A DNA stretch of 44,294 nucleotides from F23-B02 sp963632825 (GTDB lineage Bacteria > Bacillota > Clostridia > Oscillospirales > Oscillospiraceae), in contig CAVGWF010000022.1 of NCBI GenBank assembly GCA_963632825.1, positions 1 through 44,294 of the forward strand. Direction: 5' to 3'. The position numbers and the translations under genes are program-made. Below are positions 6,801-14,649 of this stretch, piece by piece (position 1 is the first letter of the stretch; every line of letters begins with the position of its first letter). The notes under the pieces are model-generated. The model made no database searches. It had not been told where the DNA came from and worked only from the letters and a program-made list of their open reading frames with translations.

Positions 6801-9078
6801 TCTGACCTTCGCCGTTGCCCGCCTCAACGAGGTATATGCGGCTGTCAATGACCGCATCCCAGTATGAGAAATCGGAGAAATTGCCGAAAGTGGTGCCGGG
6901 GTGGTTGAACTGACTTATTGAGTCGGCACCCTCGCTCCGGCTGAGCAGCGCGTAGTAAGCCTTCATGCCGGCATCGCTGGTCTTGTTGTTGAGCGTGGAG
7001 TTGTTTCTGGATACAACGCCGGGGGTGTTGAAGGTGTTTATATGTCCCGGACCGCCGGACCAAGTCATCTCAAAGCCGGCGAGCGCGACAATGCTGCCGC
7101 TGTGCTCCTCGTTAAACTCTGCAACCGTGCTCTTGTAGGTGCTCCAGCTGTGCTTTGCATCGGAGTCATTGACGAGGCTTGTATCGTAAAGAGCGTCCTC
7201 GGTGTTGGGAGAGCTTGAGGAGTCAAAGTAGTTGGAGTGATCGGTGAATGCGACAAATTGCACATTTGCACTATCGGGGAGATTTGCAACATAGTCGAGT
7301 GCATCGTCCAAGGAACCCGCACCGTCGGAATACTGGGTGTGCGAATGAAGCTGACCGAAGTAGAGCTGATACTCGGACACACCGACCGTGAAGCTCCATG
7401 TCTTGGTGGCGGAAACGCTGTCAGCACGGGTAACGGTGACTGCGACATTGACCTTGCCGTCTGCCATTGCCTCTGCGGGAGTGTAGCTGACGGTGCCGAC
7501 ATTTTTGCCGTTTACCTGCTTTACGCTGTACTCGGCTTCAACGGGCTCATCGTTCAGAGTCATTGTAACGACCGCGCCGTCGCCCATATTGGCTATGCTG
7601 GCGCTGATGGTCGGGGTCTTATTGTCCTCGGTCTGGAAGCCCTGTGCGGGAGTGAGGTCACTTATGACGGGCTCATCCTTGATATCAACCGTTATGGAGG
7701 CTCTTGCCTCGTTGCCTGCGGTATCCTTGAATGCGGCGGTGAATGTGAAGGTATCGCCGACCTTTGCAGCCGCTTCGATATCGCGGCCTAAGATGGTGAA
7801 GTGTACGGTGCCGTCGCCGGTGTCGTAGTCTGCGGGGACCTCAACATCGGTGTTGCCCATAATACTATCGCCTATGAGATTGCCCTTTGCGTCGCGGACG
7901 CTGTATTCCGTCCACGGATTGTCAATGCCGAGGATGGAGCTGAACGGAACGGTTATCTCGTAATCTTCACCCGGATACGCCGCGGGAAGGCTTTCGGGGA
8001 ACTCGATAACTGGCTTTATAACAACGCCGTTTGTTATCTTTACATCCTCGGCAACGGGGTAGAAGTAGAACGAATAGATGGTGTAGTCGTCTACCTTGTA
8101 CATGCTGTAGGTCTGGTAGCAGTCGGAGTAATACTCGAGCCACTGGCTGTAACCGCTGTATTTCGCACTGCGGCTTTCCATCTCATAGCCGCCGACGCCG
8201 CCCGAGCAGGTGCGCACGAGCCAGTCTGCGTCCTCAGCCTTGATCTCAACATCATTGATGGAACCGGTGAATTCCTTGGTGTAGAAAGAGTTTTTGCCGG
8301 TGCCGTTGGAGCAGAGGTAGCCGTAGGTCTCATTGTAGAAGCGATAGTACTCGCCGTTTTTCTGCACCTTGAACACAACTGCGCCGTTAGACGGGACCGC
8401 CTCGCCGTCCTTTATGGTCGTGGGCGCATTCTTTGCACAGTAGGAGTCGTTCTGGATTGCCAGCACGCCCTTGGCGTTCTGGTTGTAGATAACGACCTCA
8501 TCACCGGCCTGCGGCAGACCGGTATCCTCGGGAGTTGGCAGATCCTCAGTGACCTTGTAGAACTTATGGGCAAACAACGCCTCGTCGTTTATGCTGGAAA
8601 ATGAGCTCCAGTTGCCCTTTTCTGAGTACCACTCAAGATAGTTGCCTCTGGCGGCATTCCGAATATAGCAGCAGCCGTCGGTTTTGGCTTTACTTACATT
8701 CCATGCGGTGTTCACATCGTCCAGCGGCATGCTGGAATAACTCGTGCCCATAGAAAGCTTTTTGCCTTCGGAAGTGGAGAAGGTGTAGCTGCTGTCGGAG
8801 CTAACACCTACTGTCCACACTTCTGCGGCAGTATAGCCCGTAAGGCTGCCATCGTCGGAAAGCTTGACATCTTTGCCGGAATTATAAAATCCGGAATAGT
8901 TTGATGACAAGGCTTTCATGTTGACGGGATTGTAGATGACAACTTTGTCACCATCAGCAGGTATGTAGCTGCCCGCATCGCCAACAGGGTCTGCCAGTGC
9001 TGCTGTGGGCATGAGAGTCATTATCATGACCAGAACCAGCAGGAAGGACAGAGCTCTGTTAAGCTTTGTTGATCTCAT
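3892..9078 (-). CDS. Secreted SLH-anchored protein with PHP-type phosphoesterase (CehA/McbA-like) and OB-fold domains
   Basis: A 1728-residue surface protein. Residues 1-29 are a signal peptide with the hydrophobic core ALSFLLVLVMIMTLMPTAALA. Residues 40-370 hold two related modules (each opening with GDKVVIYN or GDEVVIYN), followed by Ig-like beta domains. A PHP metallophosphoesterase begins near residue 575: GQLHSHTQYSDG, FVAFTDHSNYF, AGFEMTW, FNHPGT near 728 and NNQDNHKGKWG near 789, so the metal ligands look intact. Further Ig-like domains follow, then a GATase/DUF4350-like region at about 1045-1220. OB-fold modules of the type found in extracellular nucleases span about 1346-1540. Three SLH repeats (FKDVSAEQWF..., FTDVPTTSYAYN..., FTDAASVSSWAYN...) lie at 1552-1728. 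A GGAGGT site precedes the ATG by about 9 bases. It is monocistronic. The substrate is unknown; a phosphodiester or nucleic acid is inferred from the domains. Confidence 0.9.
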   Translation of the reverse strand: MRSTKLNRALSFLLVLVMIMTLMPTAALADPVGDAGSYIPADGDKVVIYNPVNMKALSSNYSGFYNSGKDVKLSDDGSLTGYTAAEVWTVGVSSDSSYTFSTSEGKKLSMGTSYSSMPLDDVNTAWNVSKAKTDGCCYIRNAARGNYLEWYSEKGNWSSFSSINDEALFAHKFYKVTEDLPTPEDTGLPQAGDEVVIYNQNAKGVLAIQNDSYCAKNAPTTIKDGEAVPSNGAVVFKVQKNGEYYRFYNETYGYLCSNGTGKNSFYTKEFTGSINDVEIKAEDADWLVRTCSGGVGGYEMESRSAKYSGYSQWLEYYSDCYQTYSMYKVDDYTIYSFYFYPVAEDVKITNGVVIKPVIEFPESLPAAYPGEDYEITVPFSSILGIDNPWTEYSVRDAKGNLIGDSIMGNTDVEVPADYDTGDGTVHFTILGRDIEAAAKVGDTFTFTAAFKDTAGNEARASITVDIKDEPVISDLTPAQGFQTEDNKTPTISASIANMGDGAVVTMTLNDEPVEAEYSVKQVNGKNVGTVSYTPAEAMADGKVNVAVTVTRADSVSATKTWSFTVGVSEYQLYFGQLHSHTQYSDGAGSLDDALDYVANLPDSANVQFVAFTDHSNYFDSSSSPNTEDALYDTSLVNDSDAKHSWSTYKSTVAEFNEEHSGSIVALAGFEMTWSGGPGHINTFNTPGVVSRNNSTLNNKTSDAGMKAYYALLSRSEGADSISQFNHPGTTFGNFSDFSYWDAVIDSRIYLVEAGNGEGQIGAGGYYPSYEQYILALDKGWHLAPSNNQDNHKGKWGNANDARDVILTDDFSEAGIYQAIRDMRVYSTEDKNLEINYTVNGLPLGSQITEIPEKLNINVSVYDPDNTDSISKVEVVVNSGNVAYTWTDPADLASGNFSVELDPEYSYYFIRVTQADGDLAVTAPVWVGESLKLGISAFECGTSTPVTGEELELTTTIFNSEASDAKISSVVYTTDGSSVIHSDIYDGKDAVTVEKGSTSSVTFKYTPTAAKVTKITVTVNLEMDGKDYSFSKDIELDVLDSENLVYVGIDAAHYNEYVAGNYKDSMGNFSNLAAESGVRTVMLKTSEELIAACSNPKYKALILTAPSRRLAAAQADPKVYTADELAAIAAFNKAGGTVVIAGWSDNYENYDVIQNNSSIMHMAATQNTVLEALGSSLRIGDDATYDDIRSAADGVDKWRLYFNTYGESFLTDGVVYDAEHPYDRMYTEVFSHYGGASVYAVGADGKAAASLPSTVSPIVYGHASTYSADVDNDGLGGANTPKYAVADGDNRLIAMASEQLPGQGLIVVSGAAFMSNFEVQATVEDNGSEKNYSNYRICENLLSYINPTKITDIATVQAEQEEGVRYTIEGIVTSNASGHDKDTAFFDCIYVQDGTAGINAFPVAGDYKIGDKVRITGTTSSYKGERQIAVKTIEKIGDADPVAPISITAKQLNDGSVTGSLVRVYGQVTRIEYNEGLVETILVKDASGETSRIFIDGYITTEAEIAGLEVGCYVTATGLASRDDSFALDGEKIVPRIRIRDRADIVCESPSLPFKDVSAEQWFYGNVVYVYNHGLMNGVTTDTFAPDATMTREMFATVIYRIAGEPSVSGMKMPFTDVPTTSYAYNAILWAYNTGVVKGMSDTTFAPGSGITREQAVTMLYRYASSPAVTGTLSFTDAASVSSWAYNAVLWASQNGIVNGYPTGGFGPKDTTTRAQMAKILQGFNEFKK

Positions 9079-9158
9079 TTGTTCATTACCTCCTTATTAT
9101 TTGCTAAAAACAGCTGAGTTTATATTAACATATGTAACTATGATTCGCCAGCATAATT

Positions 9159-9188
9159 GCCGTATTTTCACCCGATGCGCCGTATTTT
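9159..9188. repeat. Direct repeat in the divergent intergenic region
   Basis: The 10-mer GCCGTATTTT occurs at 9159-9168 and again at 9179-9188, exactly 20 bases apart (about two helical turns). It lies between the divergent SLH-protein and yibE/F genes, 80-110 bases upstream of the former. It could be an operator for a dimeric regulator. No factor can be named. Confidence 0.45.
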
Positions 9189-9228
9189 GTGCAAATTTGA
9201 CTTTTTCTCGCAGTGCATTTTGTGTTTC

Positions 9229-9257
9229 TTGACAAAACGGAAGTAAATTGCTATTCT
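9229..9257 (+). promoter_or_regulatory. Sigma-A type promoter for the YibE/F gene
   Basis: TTGACA (9229-9234) and TATTCT (9252-9257) are 17 bases apart. The start codon is at 9287. Confidence 0.7.
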
Positions 9258-9286
9258 GAAACAAATAACTCCGGAAGTGAGCGAAA

Positions 9287-10450
9287 ATGAAAAATTATAT
9301 TGCAAAGAATAAATGGTCCGTTATCATCCTTGCTCTGGCCGCTGTTATCTTTATTGCGGCGCGGATTTGGGCAGCGCCCGAGAATAGCACGCAGCAGGCA
9401 AACGAGTATGCCGAGTATGAAAAGGGCGTTGTAACTCAGGTGCTTACGGATAATACCGCACCCGATGAGGTTGCGGAGGGAAATGCGAGGGGAGAGCAGA
9501 CTCTGCTTGTTGAGGTGACATCAGGTCAGTACAAGGGCGAAACGCTTAAGGTCAGTAATTTCGCAGGACCCCTTTACGGCGTGCCCGTTTCGGAGGGCGA
9601 CGGTGTCGTAATGATAATCTCGACATATGAAGACGGCAGCCATACGGCCACCGTGTATGAATATAACCGCATACTGGCGCTTGTGATAGTCGTTTTGCTG
9701 TTTGTTGCGGCGACCGTCGCCGTCGGCGGCAGGACCGGCGCAAAATCTCTGGTCGGACTTGCGATAACGGTAGTGTGCCTGTTCTGGGTGCTCATCCCCA
9801 TGCTCATGAAGGGCGCGCCTACGCTTTTGTCCGTGTTTTTGGTGTGCGCATTCGTAGCCATAGTCTCGTTTGTCATTCTTGGCGGCGTTAGCAAAAAGAT
9901 AATCTGCGCCTGCCTTGCAACGATATGCGGAGTAGCCATAGCGCTCGTTTTCGGGCTCATTGCCCAGTCGGCTGCAAGGATCGACGGTATGCGTATGACG
10001 GATGTAGAGCCGCTTCTGCAGCTGAGGCAGACAGGAACCCCGATAGGTCTTAAGTATCTCCTCGTGGGAGGAATAGTAATCAGCGCTCTCGGTGCCGTGA
10101 TGGATGTTGCAATGAGTATTGCGTCTGCGCTGTCCGAGATACATGAGGTCGACCCGAAGCTCGGTGCAAAGGAGCTTTTCCGCTCCGGAATGAACATCGG
10201 ACGAGATATGGTCGGAACGATGACCAATACACTTATACTGGCCTTCATCGGCAGCAGCTTTGTGGTCGTGATTTACCTTTATTCCATAGGTCTGCAGCCC
10301 TATCAGCTTTTAAGCTCGGCTTATATGGCCGTGGAGGTCATAAGCGGCATTGCAAGCAGCATCGGCGTCATTCTCTCGGTACCCATAACCGCCATAATAA
10401 GCGCCAGGGTCATAGCGGATAAGAAGAGCAAAACGGCAAAAATCAAGTAA
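9287..10450 (+). CDS. YibE/F family membrane protein
   Basis: A 387-residue integral membrane protein of the YibE/F family, whose role is not established. It has one N-terminal membrane segment (residues 12-30). An extracytoplasmic domain of about 95 residues follows, with a beta-rich stretch LLVEVTSGQYKGETLKVSNF. At least seven further membrane segments run from about residue 130 to 380. The loop with AVMDVAMSIASALSEIHEVD is a typical family feature. The start is the ATG at 9287 with a GGAAGTGAG ribosome-binding site and its own promoter. The gene stands alone, convergent with the tRNA-Pro gene and ended by a hairpin at 10474. It is full length and shows no oddity. Confidence 0.88.
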   Translation: MKNYIAKNKWSVIILALAAVIFIAARIWAAPENSTQQANEYAEYEKGVVTQVLTDNTAPDEVAEGNARGEQTLLVEVTSGQYKGETLKVSNFAGPLYGVPVSEGDGVVMIISTYEDGSHTATVYEYNRILALVIVVLLFVAATVAVGGRTGAKSLVGLAITVVCLFWVLIPMLMKGAPTLLSVFLVCAFVAIVSFVILGGVSKKIICACLATICGVAIALVFGLIAQSAARIDGMRMTDVEPLLQLRQTGTPIGLKYLLVGGIVISALGAVMDVAMSIASALSEIHEVDPKLGAKELFRSGMNIGRDMVGTMTNTLILAFIGSSFVVVIYLYSIGLQPYQLLSSAYMAVEVISGIASSIGVILSVPITAIISARVIADKKSKTAKIK

Positions 10451-10473
10451 ATGGCAACAGATAAATAAATAGA

Positions 10474-10511
10474 AAATTCGGCAGTCCATGAAACGATGGA
10501 CTGCCGAATTT
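10474..10511. terminator. Bidirectional hairpin between yibE/F and tRNA-Pro
   Basis: A perfect 16-bp inverted repeat, AAATTCGGCAGTCCAT with its complement, encloses a 6-base loop. It lies 24 bases after the yibE/F stop and 3 bases beyond the tRNA-Pro 3' end on the other strand. The T-tail is short (TTTC on either side), so termination rests mainly on stem strength. Confidence 0.75.
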
Positions 10512-10513
10512 CG

Positions 10514-10589
10514 TGGTCGGAGTGGGGAGACTTGAACTCCCGGCCTCTTGGTCCCGAACCAAGCGCGCTACCAACTGCGCTACACCCCG
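10514..10589 (-). tRNA. tRNA-Pro (anticodon CGG)
   Basis: Read on the minus strand, the acceptor stem CGGGGTG pairs with CACTCCG (one G-T pair). The anticodon stem is CTTGG/CCAAG with loop TTCGGGA, giving anticodon CGG with G at position 37 as usual for tRNA-Pro. The T-arm is GGGAGTTCAAGTCTCCC. Discriminator A and CCA (10516-10514) are encoded. It reads CCG codons only. Confidence 0.96.
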
Positions 10590-10602
10590 AAACAGCTTTT
10601 AC

Positions 10603-10631
10603 ATTATAATAAGCATTGCCGCTCTTGTCAA
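10603..10631 (-). promoter_or_regulatory. Consensus promoter of tRNA-Pro
   Basis: On the minus strand a perfect TTGACA (10631-10626) and a perfect TATAAT (10608-10603) are 17 bases apart. It ends 13 bases before the tRNA, making it the strongest promoter match in the window. Confidence 0.88.
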
Positions 10632-10634
10632 GAA

Positions 10635-10663
10635 TAATTTATTCCTACTTGTCTGCATATTAT
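10635..10663 (+). promoter_or_regulatory. Possible sigma-E (mother-cell) promoter of the spoIVFA/B-like genes
   Basis: CATATTAT (10656-10663) matches 6 of 8 positions of the sigma-E -10 consensus CATACAAT. TAATTTA 14 bases upstream matches about 5 of 7 positions of the -35 KMATATT. Sigma-E control of spoIVF is known in Bacillus. The match here is only a motif comparison by eye, and no sigma-A promoter was seen. Confidence 0.4.
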
Positions 10664-10683
10664 GAACGGATGAGGTGATTGGA

Positions 10684-11481
10684 ATGAAGCAAGTGAAAAT
10701 ATACATATGTGCAGGCATATTTTTGCTGCTCACCGCTGTGCGAATGCTGTCGCCGGCGCTTGCCGGGGAGCTGTCGGCGGGCATAAGGCAGCTGCTGATG
10801 ACCGAGCGTGAGCAGACCGCAGACGCAATAGGCTTCGGCAGAGAGCTAATTGCGCAGAAGCCAATATCGACATTTATTCTGAAGCGCACCAGGCAGAGTA
10901 TACCGGTGCCCTCTGAAGCGCCGCCGAGACAGACATCGGAGCCGGTCGTGACACCTGCTCCTGAGCCTGCGCCAACACCGGAATCAACTCCCGAGCCGGA
11001 GCCGGCACAGCATCCCGCGGTCACTGCATTTTTGCGGGAGCAGGAGCCGTATGCGGATTACGCCATACCGGAAAAAGTCACCTACGAGCGCCCCGAACTG
11101 CCGTTTGAGTATACAAGTCCGGTTGCGGGTGTGACATCTTCGGGCTTCGGATACAGACTGCATCCGATTGAAAACGAGGTCAAATATCACTACGGAACCG
11201 ATTTTGCGGCGGTGACGGGTTCGGAAATATCCGCCTTTGCCGACGGCACCATAGTTGCACAGGGCGACTCCGACTCGTTCGGGAAATATGTAATGATAGA
11301 TCACCCCGATGGCTACAGAACGCTCTATGCCCATTGCAGCAGGATATGCATGAACTGCGGACCCGTAAAAAAAGGCGATATTATAGCACTGGTCGGTTCC
11401 ACCGGTGTCGCGACCGGACCGCATCTGCACTTTGAGCTTGAGCATAACGGAGTGTACCTTAATCCGGAGTTTTATCTGTGA
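10684..11481 (+). CDS. spoIVFA: M23 (LytM) domain membrane protein, SpoIVFA-like
   Basis: 265 residues: a single N-terminal membrane anchor (about 5-24), a Pro/Glu-rich linker (PAPEPAPTPESTPEPEP, about 100-116), and a C-terminal M23 peptidase domain. The zinc and catalytic motifs HYGTD (near 170), YAHCS (near 216) and HLHFEL (near 246) are all present, so catalysis is possible. The next gene is an M50 protease overlapping by 4 bases, which is the arrangement of spoIVFA-spoIVFB, where SpoIVFA tethers and regulates the SpoIVFB protease that processes pro-sigma-K. The name rests on this context plus architecture; a plain cell-wall endopeptidase is the alternative. The ATG at 10684 is preferred over GTG at 10675 because GAGGTGATT lies just upstream of it. 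Confidence 0.72.
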   Translation: MKQVKIYICAGIFLLLTAVRMLSPALAGELSAGIRQLLMTEREQTADAIGFGRELIAQKPISTFILKRTRQSIPVPSEAPPRQTSEPVVTPAPEPAPTPESTPEPEPAQHPAVTAFLREQEPYADYAIPEKVTYERPELPFEYTSPVAGVTSSGFGYRLHPIENEVKYHYGTDFAAVTGSEISAFADGTIVAQGDSDSFGKYVMIDHPDGYRTLYAHCSRICMNCGPVKKGDIIALVGSTGVATGPHLHFELEHNGVYLNPEFYL

Positions 11482-12062
11482 AGAAACGGTTTTCAATCAG
11501 CCCGGGCGCCATACTGCTGATTGCGGCAGCCTACTTTTCCGCCGGGATAAAGCCCGTCCTTGCCGTGCTGATATCCGTCATCATGCATGAGCTTGGGCAC
11601 GCAGCCGCCATAAGGCTGCTCGGAGGCAGAGTCGTATCCGTGCGCTTTGACTCGTCCGGATTGTGCATGGACGGCAGCGGTATGGATTCGCGGGCACGGG
11701 AGCTTGCGGTCTTGGCATCCGGTCCCGCGGCGGGGCTTGTGTTTGCCGCAGTATGCTCGTGTTATCCCGAAAACAAATTTGCCGTTATGCTGACGGCGAT
11801 TGGCCTTGTCATGACCGCATACAATCTGCTTCCGGTATACCCGCTTGACGGCGGCCGCATGGTGTATACGGTGCTGCAGGGCTGCACAGGACACGAAAAA
11901 TGCGTGAACATAATGTACTGCCTCGGAATCATGACCGGCACGGCGCTTGCCGTCTGCGGACTTGCCGGTCTTGCAAAGAATTACGGAATGGCACTGCTCA
12001 TGGCGGGGATATGGCTGCTTATCGCGCAAACGGGTATTGTAAAAAGTATGCGCTTGTTGTAA
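11478..12062 (+). CDS. spoIVFB: M50 site-2 protease, SpoIVFB-like
   Basis: A 194-residue polytopic intramembrane metalloprotease. HELGHAAAIRLLGG (HExxH near residue 37) supplies two zinc ligands and the catalytic Glu, and LLPVYPLDGGRM (near 122) supplies the third ligand motif. It starts with GTG, overlapping the upstream stop (GTGA), so it is translationally coupled to the M23 gene. In Bacillus, SpoIVFB cleaves pro-sigma-K in the mother cell late in sporulation. This copy is shorter than the Bacillus protein (about 288 residues) and appears to lack the C-terminal CBS domain. No sigK is in the window, so the substrate is inferred. Confidence 0.75.
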   Translation: MKKRFSISPGAILLIAAAYFSAGIKPVLAVLISVIMHELGHAAAIRLLGGRVVSVRFDSSGLCMDGSGMDSRARELAVLASGPAAGLVFAAVCSCYPENKFAVMLTAIGLVMTAYNLLPVYPLDGGRMVYTVLQGCTGHEKCVNIMYCLGIMTGTALAVCGLAGLAKNYGMALLMAGIWLLIAQTGIVKSMRLL

Positions 12063-12095
12063 AATCATAAGGATACATTCGGATGGAGATACATT

Positions 12096-13931
12096 ATGGA
12101 TAAACGACTTGAACGAATACTTCCAAAAGTGCAGAAGCCAGCGAGATACACCGGCGGAGAGTTTAATCAGATAATAAAGGATAAGACTCATGTCGAGCTG
12201 CGCATGGCGTTCTGCTTTCCCGATACATACGAGATCGGTATGTCAAATCTCGGCATGGAAATACTGTATCATACGATGAATGCCCTGCCGTATGTCTGGG
12301 TCGAGCGCGTGTATGCGCCTTGGGGAGATATGTACGGGCAGATGAAGCAAAACGGCATCCCGCTGTACGCGCTTGAAAGCGGTGACCCCATATCCGAGCA
12401 CGATATACTGGCATTCTCGATAGGCTATGAGATGGCGTATACGACAGTGCTCGACATGATAGATATGGCGGGAGTGCCGATACACTCATCTGAGCGCAAA
12501 ACGCTGTTTCCTCTTGTCATAGCGGGAGGAACGGCTGCGCTGAATCCAGAGCCAATGGCTGATTTTATCGACATTTTCCTGCTCGGCGAGGGTGAGGAAA
12601 TGAATAACGAGCTGCTTGAGCTCCTGCGAACGGCAAAACGCGAGGGCTGGGAAAAGCAGTACCTTCTGGAGCAGGCTTCAGGGATAGGCGGCATTTATGT
12701 ACCGTCGTTCTATACGCCCGAGCTCAATGCCAACGGTACTATAAATCATTTTACAATAAAAGAGGGAGCGCCGGAAAAGGTCACGAAAAGAGTAGTAGCT
12801 GATCTCGATTCCGTTCCGTTTCCGACATCTCCGATAGTCCCGACCACCGAGATAGTGCATGACCGCGTAAATCTTGAGCTGTTTCGCGGCTGCGTGCGAG
12901 GCTGCCGCTTCTGTCAGGCAGGGCATACATACCGCCCGATAAGGGCAAAAAAGCCCGAAACGCTTGCACGGCAGGGCAGGGAACTGCTGGAAAACACCGG
13001 CTGTCAGGACATAACGCTCCTTTCGCTAAGCTCCAGCGACTACCGGCACCTATCGCAATTGTGTGACGAGCTTCTGGAATATTGTGAGCCGCGCAGTATA
13101 GGACTTTCACTGCCGTCGCTGCGTGCGGACAACTTTTCCATGGATATAATGCACCGCATCCAGAAAACACGAAAAAGCGGCCTGACATTTGCACCGGAGG
13201 CGGGAAGTCAGCGCCTGCGCGATGCCATAAACAAGAATGTCACCGAGGAGGATCTTCTGCACACCTGCCGCCTTGCGTTTGAGGGAGGATGGAACACCGT
13301 TAAGCTATACTTCATGCTTGGGCTTCCCACGGAAACGGATGAGGATATCCTCGGAATATCCGAGCTTGCAAATCAGGTGCTGCACACATGGCGGCTCTAC
13401 GCAAAAAACAAAAACAGAGGAGTGCGCATAACGGTATCGACCTCGTGCTTTGTACCCAAGCCGCACAGTCCGTTCCAGTGGGAGCAGCAGGTGACAATGG
13501 ACGAGTATATCCGCAGGGTGAACCTCCTGCGCGATAATATAAAGGCCAAGAATGTAGTTTATAACTGGCACGATCCCCAAACCAGCTATATCGAGGCAAC
13601 GCTTTCACGCGGCGACAGGCGCATCGGCAGGGTCATAGAAAATGTCTGGCGCGCCGGAGGACGGCTTGAGGCGTGGAGTGATTATTTCTCGTTTGACCGC
13701 TGGATGCAGGCGTTTTCCGATGCCGGAGTACAGCCGGAGTTTTATGCTCACAGACTGCGTGAGCGCAATGAGGTTATGCCGTGGGAGCTCGTTGATGTAG
13801 GCGTAAGGCGCGAGCATCTGTGGCATGAGCGTGAGCAGGCGTATAAGTCGGAGCTCTCGCCGGACTGCCGCAGGCAATGTGCGGGCTGCGGAGCCGCCAA
13901 GCTCCTGAACGGAGGAAAATGCGATGGATAA
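12096..13931 (+). CDS. B12-binding-domain radical SAM protein (TIGR03960 type)
   Basis: A 611-residue radical SAM enzyme of unknown reaction. The N-terminal 230 residues form a cobalamin-binding-like domain (CFPDTYEIGMSNLGMEILYH, then a later FLLGEGEE). The radical SAM cluster motif CVRGCRFC (CxxxCxxC) lies near residues 266-273 and is followed by AGHTYRPIR. The C-terminus carries a Cys-rich tail with CRRQCAGCG. The ribosome-binding site is GGATGGAGAT. The next gene, encoding its DUF2344 partner, overlaps by 8 bases; the two are fused in some species. In other Firmicutes and Actinobacteria this pair precedes ribonuclease G and rplU, while here it precedes rplS. No substrate can be named. Confidence 0.92.
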   Translation: MDKRLERILPKVQKPARYTGGEFNQIIKDKTHVELRMAFCFPDTYEIGMSNLGMEILYHTMNALPYVWVERVYAPWGDMYGQMKQNGIPLYALESGDPISEHDILAFSIGYEMAYTTVLDMIDMAGVPIHSSERKTLFPLVIAGGTAALNPEPMADFIDIFLLGEGEEMNNELLELLRTAKREGWEKQYLLEQASGIGGIYVPSFYTPELNANGTINHFTIKEGAPEKVTKRVVADLDSVPFPTSPIVPTTEIVHDRVNLELFRGCVRGCRFCQAGHTYRPIRAKKPETLARQGRELLENTGCQDITLLSLSSSDYRHLSQLCDELLEYCEPRSIGLSLPSLRADNFSMDIMHRIQKTRKSGLTFAPEAGSQRLRDAINKNVTEEDLLHTCRLAFEGGWNTVKLYFMLGLPTETDEDILGISELANQVLHTWRLYAKNKNRGVRITVSTSCFVPKPHSPFQWEQQVTMDEYIRRVNLLRDNIKAKNVVYNWHDPQTSYIEATLSRGDRRIGRVIENVWRAGGRLEAWSDYFSFDRWMQAFSDAGVQPEFYAHRLRERNEVMPWELVDVGVRREHLWHEREQAYKSELSPDCRRQCAGCGAAKLLNGGKCDG

Positions 13932-14583
13932 GTACAGAATGCTGTTTTCAAAAACCGGCAGAGCAATATATATATCCCACCTTGATCTCATGCGCACGCT
14001 CACAAGGGCATTTCTGCGCGCAGGGTGCAGGCTGAAGTACTCCGAGGGCTTTAACCCCCATCCCAACATCTCCATTGCACTGCCGCTTTCGGTCGGCTGC
14101 GGGAGCGCCTGTGAGATAATGGACTTCAAAATGCTCGAGGATATACCCTGCGGCGAGATAAAAGCCCGCCTTTCCGGACAGATGCCGGAGGGGATCGAGA
14201 TCAGGGATGTGTATGAGCCGGAGCGTAAGGTCAAGGAGATAAAGTGGCTTGAGGTAAGCGGTGTTTTCGAGTATGACGAGCGTGACTCCGAAAAAATAGC
14301 TGCGGCACTCAATCAGTTTTACTCCGCCGAGAGCATAGTTATCGAGAAAAAAACAAAGCGCGGGATGGGTCAGAGCGATATCCGGTCTGCCATAAAGAGC
14401 ATATCGTTTGAGAAAAGCGCAGATAATGTCATGATGAGTGCCGTTATTTCAGCGCAGGAGCCTACTCTCAACCCCGAGCTCATTGCCGATGCGCTCAGAC
14501 AGCTTGCTCCGGATATCGCGCCGGATTTTGCCAAATTCAAAAGACTTGAGATATTTGATGAGAATATGGAGGTTTTCCGCTGA
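13924..14583 (+). CDS. TIGR03936 / DUF2344 radical-SAM-associated protein
   Basis: A 219-residue DUF2344 protein, a constant partner of the radical SAM protein encoded just upstream. The family opening is clear: RMLFSKTGRAIYISHLDLMR, then AGCRLKYSEGFNPHPNIS and ALPLSVGCGSACEIMD. Start ATG at 13924 lies within the end of the preceding gene, with GGAGG upstream at about 13912, so translation is coupled. Function is unknown. Involvement in RNA or ribosome biology is suggested only by its usual neighbours. No oddity is visible. Confidence 0.9.
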   Translation: MDKYRMLFSKTGRAIYISHLDLMRTLTRAFLRAGCRLKYSEGFNPHPNISIALPLSVGCGSACEIMDFKMLEDIPCGEIKARLSGQMPEGIEIRDVYEPERKVKEIKWLEVSGVFEYDERDSEKIAAALNQFYSAESIVIEKKTKRGMGQSDIRSAIKSISFEKSADNVMMSAVISAQEPTLNPELIADALRQLAPDIAPDFAKFKRLEIFDENMEVFR

Positions 14584-14589
14584 AAATGC

Positions 14590-14618
14590 TTGCATTGCAG
14601 GTGCGTTTGTGATAACAT
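14590..14618 (+). promoter_or_regulatory. Sigma-A type promoter for rplS
   Basis: TTGCAT (14590-14595) and TAACAT (14613-14618) are 17 bases apart. This is directly after the DUF2344 gene and gives rplS a leader of about 90 bases. Confidence 0.5.
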
Positions 14619-14649
14619 ATCATGGCTTGCGAGTTAAGCAGGCTATCAA

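Noticed and set aside
5923..8604. Several plus-strand frames of 180-314 codons opposite the SLH protein gene
   Set aside because: None has a recognisable domain or ribosome-binding site. They mirror the minus-strand coding sequence.
9521..10248. Minus-strand frames of 207 and 224 codons opposite the yibE/F gene
   Set aside because: They overlap a clear membrane-protein gene, lack ribosome-binding sites and have no recognisable domain.
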